Below, piece by piece: positions 21,786 through 32,640 of a stretch of DNA of 64,000 nt. Position numbers and translations under genes: made by a program. Origin of the DNA: Norana najaformis (Eukaryota; Annelida; Clitellata; Crassiclitellata; Hormogastridae); contig OZ029914.1 of assembly GCA_964023275.1 (NCBI GenBank), positions 14,428,341 through 14,492,340 on the forward strand, written 5' to 3'. The number at the start of each line of letters is the position of its first letter. The first letter of the stretch is position 1. The notes beneath the pieces are model-generated. The model searched no databases, was not told the DNA's origin, and was given only the letters and a program-made list of their open reading frames with translations.

Positions 21786-22001
21786 TTTAGGGTTAGATTC
21801 TGACCCATACGGCATTTATAAAGAATTAAGTTCGTATTCGCATTCACACTGACGCCCTAGTATATCAGTTTAGGCGAACGCCTTGAGGCCCTCTAGTATT
21901 CCAGTTTAGCAACGTCCTACAAACTATTGGCTTTAGTTCAGTTTTGTGACGAAATGAGAACGGAAGTTTGGAAGAACTTCAATTTGCGAAATAACACAAA
22001 A
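21636..22001. repeat. 81-bp direct duplication flanking telomeric insert
   Basis: Positions 21636-21716 and 21921-22001 are near-identical 81-bp copies starting AAACTATTGGCTTTAGTTCA. The telomeric tract lies between them. Confidence 0.8.
21731..21796 (+). repeat. interstitial telomeric (TTAGGG)n tract
   Basis: About ten TTAGGG units with TTTAGGG variants and one interruption (TTAATTAGGG). Confidence 0.9.
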
Positions 22002-22224
22002 GTATTTTATTCTTTAGACTTCTGCTGCTGTATGTTCGGATGTTGACAGTTTTTCCTGTACTCAGTTCGATTAAGAAGCGCTGCATAGCTATTTAATATC
22101 TTATATTAAAATATCTAATAAAACGCATCGGTAGGGTACGCATAATGTCCTTAAATTCTCAACTCTGCATTTCTCTGCGGGTTCTACATGTCTGCTAATG
22201 GAGATATACATACATATACACATA

Positions 22225-22720
22225 TGTTTACACGTACTTCATCATCATCTGTGGCGTGCTCATAGCTGGAGCGTCGCCGTTTCCACAACACATTGCTACC
22301 CGTCTCTGTTCTGGGCTCGTCTCCGACATTGTGTAGTCCGAAATTCAGCGGGCGCAGGTCAGACTCCACCGTTCATGTCCATGGGAGGAGAGGGCGCCAA
22401 TCTGGTCTCTTCTGACCTCTTGGGGGTGCGAATATCATAACTCGTAGAGCTCTGACATGGTTCTGTTCGCTGTCGCAGCTCGAAATGTGTCCAAAAGAAG
22501 CGCATTTGTTTGAATCATCTCTGACACTTTATTGCGCTTCGTGCGTCGGTAGACTTCCGCGTTGGCGATGTGAGCCGCATAGGGAATGCGCAATAAACTC
22601 CTTAGATACCACTGCTGAAAAGCATTGAGCATCGCCTTTGGGTCCTTGGTCAGTGTTCAGGTCTTGGTTCCATACAGGAGGACAGGTGAAAAGCTCAGGT
22701 CGAAAGTGGCAAAATCCAAC
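22225..22720 (-). mobile_element. LINE C-terminal fragment with (GAT)n tail
   Basis: On the minus strand, an AFQQWYLRSLLRIPYAAHIA block, NKVSEMIQTNALL and a SEL..LRV.IFAPPRG..RPDW region precede a short ATC/GAT tail at 22238-22250. It resembles the end of a Jockey/RTE-type ORF and is homologous to 43980-44435. Frame slips are present. Confidence 0.65.
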
Positions 22721-23229
22721 AGGATATTCCTTGCAGATAAACACAGATACAAAGATAAATGCAATATGACAAGGTTGCTTTCTGAAAGCAAAGACAAGAT
22801 CTAGTCAAATGGAGTTCAGAAGTCTGGACCAGAAACTAAAACGACTCGCTCACATAGAACTGAACAGGTGTTTCGAATAGCGAGGGTACGTTTGATTAAT
22901 GTAGGCCTATGAAGCCTGAAAGTCAATTTCAGAAGTTCTAAATACCAGCAGTAGAGTAAACCTTGGGCATTTTGAGCTAACTTGTAATTTTGAAAATGGA
23001 AACTGCGACAACTGCAAAACCAAAGGAGCAAAACACAGTCTTCATTTAAATGTCGGTACTAAGGAGGATATTCGCTGAATATGTTGGGAATTCATGAAGC
23101 CAACACTATAAATCAATTTGAGCAACACCATATATTTACAAACTACATCAATTCGTTAAATCAACCTACTGTATTAATTATCTAACTGCATTAATTTGCT
23201 AAAAAACTAAATTAGCAAATGTCTTAATT

Positions 23230-23280
23230 AACATTATTATTATTATTATCATTATTATTATTACATTATTATTATTATCC
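23230..23280. repeat. (ATT)n microsatellite
   Basis: ATTATTATT run with two interruptions. Confidence 0.95.
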
Positions 23281-23289
23281 AGTATTTCT

Positions 23290-24300
23290 TGTTAAACGTT
23301 TTCATGTTAAGCATTTTCCACTGCATTGAATCCTTCGATGGACCGTGACCGGTGCGGATCGGACGAACATCCTGCTCCTCCGACTCCCTCCTCTTCGTCG
23401 TCGCCGTCGTCTGCTTCGATGGCGGCTGCGTCGTGGGCTTCGCTGGTCCGAGCGTCGGCGTCTCCTCGACCTTGACTCGCCGGCTGACCTAGGTCAGGCG
23501 TTGCGGCTCCTTGATCTTGAGGACCGGTTGGGACCCGTCGGCAGGGTCTCGTCGAACAGCTCCAGGCTCGCTCCGTTGCTTTAATCTTGGCTACAGGCGC
23601 CGCCTTCTCTCCTTCTTTAACTTCGACTGTAGGCGCCTTCTTCTTCATTTTATCATTGTCGATGAAGACCTTAGTTTGCGACTGGATACGCTCGCTCGTT
23701 GCATTGAGTGCTAGTTCTGAGATCGTGAATTCGTCTGACTACCTCTCCTGAACTAATTCCTTCAGGTCTTGTCCGTGTTTCCTACTGTATACCTTTGTTA
23801 AATGCTTCGTCCTGACTAAAGTCAATCGCTTCTTCTTCCAAGTTCACGTGGAGACACCTGTTCTAGGTCAGGCAGAAGACAAGGGAGATGACAAGGAAGC
23901 GAAGAAACATGGTCTCTGGTAGAATGTAAGCAACACTGAATTGAGGCTGTCTTCCGGCCGGTGATTGTTCTCTGGGATTGCCAGTCTTCGCTAAAATCTG
24001 GCTCCAAGAATGTGCCGTTGAAAGCGACTGCATTAAAGCGCTAGAGAGCGATGGAGAGGCGCTGGAACAGAAAAGAAGTCTCCATTTTTTCTTCCGACAC
24101 TTGAGATAAGTAGCGACCAAGTTTTTTATGAGGCTAATGCCTTCCTGATTTGTGGGGCCGAGAGTCTCGAAGGCCAGAGGGACAAAGCAGTGTGTCGAGA
24201 GAACATCGGAGTATTTTGCAATTTTTCGATCTGCTGCAATCTCCGCAGCAGCACCTGCGATCATGTCTGTTATGGATCGGTACGTCTGCCAAAGTGTCAA
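23290..24300 (-). pseudogene. retroelement remnant (RT-family C-terminus and charged ORF)
   Basis: At 24300-24130 (minus) the frame reads DMIAGAAAEIAADRKIAKYS then THCFVPLAFETLGPTNQEG. I recall this as the conserved C-terminal block of the reverse-transcriptase family that has GSAGGPDG near its RT domain, the same family as 50927-56690. The GC-rich stretch 23730-23300 is open on the minus strand with lysine- and acid-rich composition, but switches frame near 23560. Together they look like decayed retroelement coding sequence. The assignment of the second part is uncertain. Confidence 0.4.
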
Positions 24301-24736
24301 TTATTGTAATTATTGCTTAATTAACAATGTCTTATGACAAATAATTTGCTTTAAGATGACCCGGCTGAAAGCTAAATGTAAGATAATATCACTCGTACCT
24401 ATAAACCCAAATTTTGAAAGCGTCATGTCAGGTCGGTTGGGTTGTTCAGAGACGATGTCTCATGGCTGTCAGGGTAATTGATGTCGATATTACCTTGCAT
24501 AGTCACTAGAACATGAATCTGCTTGCGTTTATATACTAATTATAATCTGTAGACTATTAAATTTAGGCCTAGATTGCTCTTGATTACCGCTAAACTTAAA
24601 CCTAAGTCTACCACGAAAAAAAAAAATATTGTGATTAGGATTTGCTTGAAGGTGACAAAAATAGCTTTTATTTTATACATCAAATGCGTTCAGGGTATTC
24701 CACAGAGTACTTAGTCAAAAATAGCGTTCAATGGTG

Positions 24737-25611
24737 TTAATGATCTAATGGTAAGACCAATATGTAACCACCAGAATCGCGTTCCTTGTTGCAGCCCAGG
24801 AAAAGTAGTGCAGACTCTTCTGTCTCATAGACGCACATGGTTTCTGGATAACTTACGTCGTTCTTCTCTTTTGTGATGAGTTCTGTAAGAAATTCCAATT
24901 TTGAATTCAGCTGAATAACTCGGTGATTTTCTTGATCAGCCACCAAGATGGATCCGTCTTTTTTTCTTTTAGCCAGATAAGCAGGCGAACTTAAACGTGC
25001 ACTATCTGATCCTTTTTCTTTCCCAAATGATTTCAAAACTTTTCCTTTAGCACTGATCTTGCATACTCGATGAATATCAGAAGAATGTACGCCATGGCTT
25101 ATCAAAAATTTCCCATCGGTCGAATCAATAGCATGAAGTAAAGAATCTAAACGCTTTGTTGACAAATCTATATTATGTACAAGCCTGCCATCTGGCGAGT
25201 AAACCGTTAATTTATTTTTGTAATAAACGCTCACAATGACATTGCCATCTTTATTAACTGAAATACGACTTCTGCTGTCATCTTTTGTTTCCCATTTATT
25301 TATTACTGTTCCATCTGGGTTGACTAGAAAAATTCTCTTTCTAATATATTCGTTCCCCTGATCCATGATATACAAGCATAAGCGTCCATTTGCTGTACAG
25401 GACGCAATGGTTCCTGGATTTTTCAAACCTTCCACTTTTGCATTAGGTTTTGGCTGAAAGGAATAAGTTGTGAAAACCTCAATTATATTACTCTTCTCAC
25501 ATGCAACAAATAATTCGTCTTTTAAAATCGTTAATCCTCTGACTCTCCTGTTACGGTTTTCAGGTGCCATTGGTCTAACTGTTTTAAGATCGTTTTCTCC
25601 ATCGACGTAGT
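24737..25611 (-). CDS. gene A NHL beta-propeller exon
   Basis: A single exon with acceptor ttgttttag, phase 1 start (YVDGENDLKTV). Propeller blades show as repeated GLTILKDELFVA, NPGTIASC, ISVNKDGNVIVS, LSSPAYLAKRKKDGSILVAD and ENHRVIQL, about six blades over 277 residues. It has the typical length of an NHL domain. Paralogue at 45155-46038. Confidence 0.8.
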
Positions 25612-28600
25612 CTAAAACAAATGCAGTTCGTTGTGTTCAAAAAATTAAGAACTGGTAGGACTATTAACAACTATAGTTTTAAAACCACAATGAAATTGGT
25701 ATTTTAGATAATGTTGTATATGTGTCTGGCTATGTTTCCAACATAAGAGGCCTCTATCTATATTCGTCAAGTCAAAATGGGCATTTCAACAAATGGGCGT
25801 CTATCCCCCCTAAATCGTAATCTCGAGATTTCTACAGCGCATACGGAATGTCGTGGGAACAAATTTATTCACAAACGCTCACTCAGAACAAAATCGATAG
25901 ATAGGCATGGTGAGATTCGGTTCCGGGAATGCTATGTTATATGGAGTAACTTGCAAATGTGCTTTAATTCAGATTAGACTGTTGTATCGGAATTTTCAAT
26001 ATAGTGTACGTTTATGATTATACACATAACAACCTTCTGAAGTTACTATCAATATATATCGTATTTGCAATAACTTCGCTGTATTTTAAAAAAAAGTTTT
26101 GCTTTACCTCCAGTATCTTCAGCATTGCCAGACATTGGCTGCGTTTCCGTTGGAACTTGTCTATTTGAAGCATCTATGAATAGCAAAGCATATAAATTTG
26201 TACCAAATTGCGTATCCAGTTCATAGTGCCTTTCACTTTCAAAAAATGACTGAACTGCTATTAAATGCTAAATACCTCAGAAGCGTAGTCCACGAGTTGA
26301 TTGATAGTTTTGGCAGAAGCTGAAGCATAACCTCAACTATCCATCAATAGATTAACTTCAACATCATCACATCAACATCAGACTCAACCTTTTGAGAGGT
26401 TTTTAAACTACGTGATACAGATGTCCAACATAATAATCCATGTCATGCAATTATTGCTGCATGCGACAGTCTACGCAATTACCAGAAATAGCCTTTCTGT
26501 ACTGAAAGATTGTTTGTGAGCCCTGCGCCGCCAAAAGGTAGCCGGCAAACACAAATCTCCTTTCAGCATTTGGTGGCGAGCGGTGCTATTGATCAGCGGC
26601 TTAATCTTCGGGGACTTTTGGCCTTTTTAGGCCTTTCACAGCATGCGGATTCGTGAATGGATCCGTCCGACCGTAAAGAGACGTAACGACGATTATTTCT
26701 TTCACACGTATATTACAAGTATATACACCGTATTTACAGCAAAATCAGAGTCTTTTGGTTCGCATTAGTCTGTTAACTTAGCGTGGTCCGTTTAAGAGAT
26801 GCAATGCTATATTTTTCTTCTGTTCACCGGAACCTAACGCCTGCCCGACCGTTATTGCGAATGCCTTTTTCGCGTCGCACCCTTGCTTAACTTTTCTCTT
26901 CGTCTGTCAATCATCCAACTTCTAACTTTCGCCATCCGATCGGCGTCTCTCTGTTCCGCCTCTCTGTCTCTATCTCTCTTTCTCACTCTCTCTCTTTCTC
27001 TCGTTTACATCCACCTGTCAATCGCGGGCGTCCTATCCGCCTCCCATTAATGATAGCCTAGCCTAACTGTTCCCCAGTGTTCCGTACAAATTAATTACAC
27101 AAACACATGAGGCTGAATTATTCGACATAATACGATCTACAATATGCAAAAACCTAAAATCCTCATTGTTTTCCAAATTTTCACTACACTTGTTAAAAGG
27201 TAAGATTTGCCGTTAACTTTGCACATGTATATTCTGAATCTATATTCAAACACTCTAACCAAAATGTGGAGTTATGTAGTAGCGTACTCATAATCATGAA
27301 TCCATGGAACGGAAGCGGAAGTGACAATATGTAGGTGCGAACAATTACAATTGAGTGTCTATTTATCTTGTCTACATGCCCAGATGTTAGGATGCATGAT
27401 CATAAATAAAACGATAGAAAACACACAATCTTACTCTTGCGCCGAATGAAGATGGCGATTCCAATTGCAGTAACACAAATTCCAACTACAATGATAGCAC
27501 CTATTGCGATATATATCCTACCATAACCTGTAACATAAAGCAAACATTCTAAACTGCACCTTAATATGACAACATCGATAGGATATTTCAAATTATGGTA
27601 ACCAAAATAATCCTGCCAGATTTCCCACAGTCGCAACCCAAACATGTTGATATCGATGAAAATTTTACAGGGTAAAATCATGTCGCGCAAAGGTCATGGG
27701 TATGAAAGAATTTTTAGAGGAATACAGACTAACAGTGTTCCAATTTTCTTACGATACCATATGCAAAGCATAACAAACAATAAAGGTAGTTTTAAAGTGA
27801 TTAAAAAAAGAATAATATGTAAGAAAATATAATTATATAGGCCTATTGTGTTAGCAGAAGAATATCTATAATTACATTAGTTGTAATCTGTTACAAAGAA
27901 ATACACCTTACATCCATCTAAACAGAAATTGTAGGCCCCGGCGATCCTTGCGAAATTTATCAACATTTCTCATGAATTCAGCTTTGTTTTGATTTACTTG
28001 CTCTCGATGAACACATGTGCATTCATCGCACACTAGATAGCCTAATCAGCCATACGCCATAGTTAACCTTAACCATGTTTTTATACGACTCGTTATTCTG
28101 AACAACCTTTGAGTTGCGAATACAGTCGCTGACAACGTTAGAAGTATAATAACAATTCTTAAATACGTGAATTTGAAATCCAGGGACGCACATGAAGTGT
28201 GAATTCCTCTGATGGTTACAGTTGTATCACGAATGGCCTGCATATAACTTGACAACATCGCACACGAACAACTGCTACTGGCAGAGTTTTAAAGCTCAGC
28301 ACTGAATTTGGTAACTTATATACGGTAAATATAATGAGTACAACAAATCATCTGAATCCTCTTACCGTGAGGCATTACATCAGTGGTTACATTAACCGTC
28401 ATGGCTGTAAATGTGCAATTTACATTTCTGATTGAACAGGTAGCTTCACATATAAAACGTCCTGGTCTTTTCAGCTCTACGACCTGATCATGAGATTCTA
28501 TCCAGTTAACAGTGTCGTTATCAAAGTTCCACGAATAACTGCATGACTGACTACTAGACTTGACAGAACAATTAACTTTTTCATGTACAGTTCTGTTAAG

Positions 28601-31600
28601 TTCTGTAGTTTCACCCAAGGCATCTAAAAGACAAATTAAAGGAAGCGTAGCTAGAACAAAAGCTAATGTACCTGAATTGGAATAGTTGAGCTGTTGAAAG
28701 CTAATTGAAACTGCAAATTGTGTTTTTTATCTTCCGGTTAATCCTAGTTGGCAGGTATCGGATGCCATTTTACTTAAATATTGTTAGTGGTATCTATAAA
28801 AATGAATTCTTAAGGCCTTAATTCTTAAATTCTTAATTCTTGTGTTACGTGCCTTGAATCAGAATTATTAAACTACACTTACAAGTGTCTACAATTAGTG
28901 GGGTCTATTTGTTAACACAAAAAAGGTTCCACTCGATTTCTTTCGCAAGCGAATCTCCAGTTTCAGAGAGATCATCGGTGGCAACATTTAAATATTATAA
29001 GTAGATAATTATTTTACCATAACGGAAAACTGAAATCTTCAGAATGCGGAGCTTAAACATTGTTGTTGTTAAGGTTCTTTGAAATTTAATATGATAAACT
29101 TTATAAGATCTAACTCAGCCATATCTAAATCCAAACATCCGGAACACTTAAGTAATAAAAACCTTTTTCTCAGTTAGATCTAGATAAATTCGTTTCAGTA
29201 AACTAATTAGTTGTATTCTGTGCTTACATGTTATTCTGAGAACTTCCGAAGTGCAATTGTATTGTCTCGTTCTTGATCTCGTCGTTTGACAAATGTAAGA
29301 CAATCCGTTCAACTGAAGGTCAGGTTCCATCTTCAGGTTGCAACTGAGGAGATTTCCGGAATCCGAGCATTGTATCAATGATGAATTAATGGTGATATTT
29401 TCACCGACCTTCATCCATTGCAGTTCGGGAGCTTGGTTGCCAATGTATCTGACGCTACATGACAACTGGATAATTTCTGGTTTTATTGCACAACTGTTTG
29501 GCCAAATAAGTCCTTCCGCTTTTAAGTTTGATTCGCAGACTGGTTCAGTCTCTGCGAATAATAACATTATTCTTCATTTGAATTCTAAAGCCTTGCATGA
29601 CAATATATCACCCGACAATACCTCTAGCTTTTCAAAGTCGCTTGCTGCACATTATTTTCATTTATATTATAAAACCCCTATACTGTTTAAACCTTTCCAC
29701 TTTGCCATGTATCTGTCGATGAGACGAAAACGTCCATAAATGCAGAAAACTATGCAAGAGACAAGAAAAACACCAAAACGCAGACACGGTCTCAGTAGAC
29801 TGTCAGAAAAAAAATTATCGAGCAAATTTCCCGCAAGACTAAGAAACTGCTGAATGAAAGAATTTGGCTAAACACGGCCAATATGGCCGCAGATCTGCAG
29901 ATTTGTATTAAAAAAACTGTACAAGCCCATAAAATATTTATCAACAATTATCTAATTGCAGAAGCTCATAAAATATTTAAATACCTAGAACAATGAGTTG
30001 CGTTTCTCCTTCATTCATTCCGTCTGGATCTCGACAGATATATCTTCCAGCGTCATCCTTGGTCGCTGAATTAAGCACAAGGTTATATTGTTTCCCGAAA
30101 CTGTGTGTGTAGTTTACTACACGAAACCGATCCTTGTAAAGCGGTTTGATTGTTTCATATGAATATATAACGGATTGTTGATATTTGTCTGAACTGAAAA
30201 GCCATTCAACTTCGTCCGAAGTGGTTGAACAATTCAAAAAAGTCGACTCTTTGATCACAGTTATCGCAAGACTTGGCATCACTGTGATGCTTGCATTCGC
30301 TGCGTTTTCTAAGAGTTAAATAAAAATAAAGATTTTATTGCCATGCAACAAAACTAAAATAGTACAATAATACATAAATGCTATAAGACGTCGCTCAGTA
30401 ATTATGTAATACAATTATGCAACATTAAGATAATTGACATAATTCGGCAACATAATAACACTATGTTTCGAAGCAAGACACCATAAACTATATATGCAAC
30501 ATGTATCTATGTAACATTATTATGCACAGTGAGCATAATTAACAAAATTATGCAACATAATAAAACTATATAGTGAAGCAAGATGCCGTGAAACATCGCC
30601 TTCCACAAAAAGGTCAAAGAATAAAATTTTCAACATAGAGCTAAAGACAAATTCAGTAAAAGGTTATAGAAAAGAGGAGTCAGTGAATCCTAAATGACGG
30701 GTTTTGAAACAGCCATGATAGCAAATGAATAGAGTTGCTTGTTATAAATAGTCATAAGCATTGAATAAAGTTAGACTACTCTAAGCCTACACATATACTT
30801 CACTTAGGCTAAGGCTACATATTGGCTTTATGAAATTATGTGATCAGAAATCCTGAATTTTGCGAAATTATGCGATTTTATTCAATTGTAAAAATTCAAG
30901 CGTATTTGTAATTCAGCTTGTTATCACATAACTTAATTAACTAGCCTATGTTGATTCACTTGCCCAGGTTTAGATTCATTTGCAAATGTTAAAAGCCTTT
31001 ATTGATAGGACTCGCTGGTAATCAGTTAAACCTAGATGTCACCCATTAAATTTTAAACTAGTTCAAGAAAAGCCTAATTGTAATTGTAATTGTAATTTGA
31101 GATTTATAAAGCGCCTCTTAGAGGATAAACTCAACAGAGGTGATTCCGACCCGAAAAAGTAAAATAAATGTTGAACAGTACAGTCCTCAGGAGCCTGCGG
31201 AATACTGAGAGGGGGAGAGAAAAGAGCTCAAGTCGCAATTCTCGAAGGAGACGATTCGATCTAGTGGGACCAACATAGGCAAAGCTTCTGGACTGGGCTG
31301 CAGCGGTTCGCATGCGAGGGACAAACAGAAGATCCTGAGTGACCGAGCGAAAGGTGCTACGGCCCATCAACGAGGAGACCAAAGTGCAGAAGTGAATGAG
31401 GTAAAGGGGAGCAGAGCCAAGAACACAATTGCGCATGAGAGACAGGATCTTAAAGTGGACACGCTGCTGGACGGGGCAGCCAGTGAAGAGTGTCACGAAT
31501 ATAAGACGAGATGTGACTATATTTTGGAATGCCCCCAAAGAGACGAGCAGCAGAGTTAAGCACAGATTGCAGTTTAGCAGTGTTGTTTAGCGATAGGCCG

Positions 31601-32228
31601 GTAAAGGTGGCGTTGCCAAAGTCAATCGTGGTGCAAATGAGGCCATAGACCAGAGTGGAGATAGCGTGGAAGGAAAGAGTACGGCGAATGGTGCGGAGCT
31701 GACGAAGATGATAAAAGCAAGAGCGAGAGACGGTGTTAAAATGAGAAGACAGGGTATAAGCTCCTGATCCAACACAACCCCGAGATCCCGGACCGTAGTA
31801 GAGAAGGAGATATACAGAAATCTCTGGCGTAAGGAGGAGAGATTTAGGAGAGAACTTTATCAGAATTGACTGTGAAATATAGTGCAAGAGTAGAGAAAAA
31901 CATATGTTGCCAGGAACACAGCAGACTTACCATGCCTGCACATACTGTAGCTCTATCACATGTAGGTCTATCTTTTCGTCACTCCAACTGCAAGCACCAT
32001 CCACCGCAGCCGTCTGCTTGGCTACCCGCCTAATCTTTGGATTTTCACTCGAATCGAACCTGATCATGACATACTTGCCCCATCAACTTATTTTGGAGTG
32101 TCTGCGAATAAACTGGTGCCCATGACTTAATTTTTTGGCGCTGAAGAAATGAGAAATTAGGCCTAACGCTTACCTTTTTCTGATAATACCACATAGAGAA
32201 CAGTTAGCCATATTAAATACAGTTTCAT
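24737..32228 (-). CDS. gene A: Ig(3)-TM-NHL receptor
   Basis: Seven exons connect with every junction in phase 1: 32174-32228 (signal peptide), 29985-30308, 29228-29551 and 28366-28623 (three Ig domains), 27435-27527 (membrane helix), 26108-26173 (linker) and 24737-25611 (NHL). The sum is 1995 bp, 664 residues. Predicted layout: signal 1-18, Ig1 19-126, Ig2 127-234, Ig3 235-320, TM 321-351, linker 352-373, NHL 374-664. With a signal peptide and one TM helix the NHL propeller must be cytoplasmic. NHL propellers (as in TRIM-NHL proteins) bind protein or RNA; no RING or B-box is seen. AATAAA is at 24667-24672. Many N-glycosylation sequons occur in the Ig part. Intron 1 holds a LINE fragment (31078-31890). 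The gene model is by eye. Confidence 0.75.
26108..26173 (-). CDS. gene A cytoplasmic linker exon
   Basis: 66 bp, phase 1-1, between ctattcatag and G|GTAAAG. It encodes ASNRQVPTETQPMSGNAEDT. It is equivalent in place and phase to the cassette exons of gene C. Confidence 0.65.
26640..26905 (-). repeat. dispersed repeat, possible LTR fragment, copy 1
   Basis: Its reverse complement matches 61250-61480. It shares GCAGGCGTTAGGTTCC, GCATCTCTTAAAC, GTATATACTTG and AATAATCGTCGTTAC, ending in TCTCTTTACGGTCGGAC. The TATA-like and AATAAT features and the position after a coding-like stretch in copy 2 suggest an LTR, but no termini are proven. Confidence 0.5.
27435..27527 (-). CDS. gene A transmembrane exon
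   Basis: It encodes IYIAIGAIIVVGICVTAIG followed by IAIFIRRK, a single membrane helix with a basic stop-transfer end. Acceptor tatgttacag, donor A|GTAAGA, phase 1-1. Confidence 0.8.
28366..28623 (-). CDS. gene A Ig3 exon
   Basis: ALGETTELN opens the exon. VNCSVKSSSQSCSYSWNF and GRFICEATC give the Ig pair plus extra cysteines. Phase 1-1, donor G|GTAAGA. It is paralogous to 60568-60810. Confidence 0.75.
29228..29551 (-). CDS. gene A Ig2 exon
   Basis: It starts ETEPVCESN; IIQLSC and LSYICQT are the disulfide pair and ELQWMK the core Trp. The length is 324 bp, exactly that of the gene C paralogue at 62414-62737. Acceptor attcgcag, donor T|GTAAGC. Confidence 0.8.
29985..30308 (-). CDS. gene A Ig1 (V-like) exon
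   Basis: FLNC is the first Ig cysteine, VEWLF the core tryptophan and DDAGRYIC the second cysteine motif. The exon is flanked by an actcttag acceptor and a G|GTATTT donor. It is 324 bp, phase 1-1. Confidence 0.8.
31078..31890 (-). mobile_element. LINE RT fragment with (AATTAC)n tail
   Basis: Minus-strand blocks include DFGNATFTGLSLNNTAKLQS, LNSAARLFGGIPKYSHISS, DTLHWLP and a RSFAYVGPTRSNRL region. These are CR1-type RT C-terminal motifs in two frames. The 3' end GGCGCTTTATAAATCTCAAA is followed by an (AATTAC)n tail at 31078-31097. It lies in intron 1 of gene A. Confidence 0.75.
32174..32228 (-). CDS. gene A signal-peptide exon
   Basis: It encodes MKLYLIWLTVLYVVLSEK. The donor is AAAAG|GTAAGC, phase 1, matching the Ig1 exon at 30308. 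The hydrophobic core is typical of a signal peptide. Confidence 0.7.
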
Positions 32229-32640
32229 CTCAACCATCTCTAAACACAACAATGCAAAACAGTAACATTAAATCACAATTAAAACATTAGGCTTAAATGA
32301 CAAGATATACTAAGCGACATCACTCGTATGCTGGCCACATGACCGTCATTGGAATATTGTTGGGATAGCAATTGGAATATTGTATCCAGGTATGAAATCC
32401 ATATCTCGGACATGACATTGAACAGCTGCAGAAAGTGAAGAGAAAATCTACGAAACTGATTTGCGGTTACAAGTTTAAGAACGGTTGAAAAGGTGTTGTC
32501 TAACAACATCTGAGAGACGGAAGTGCAGAGAAGACATAATTGAAGCATAATAAGATCATTACGGGAAAGGCGGCAGTGCGGTGGCAAAGGTTCTATGAAT
32601 TAACACCGAATAAAGCAAACCTAGGACACGGATATAATTA

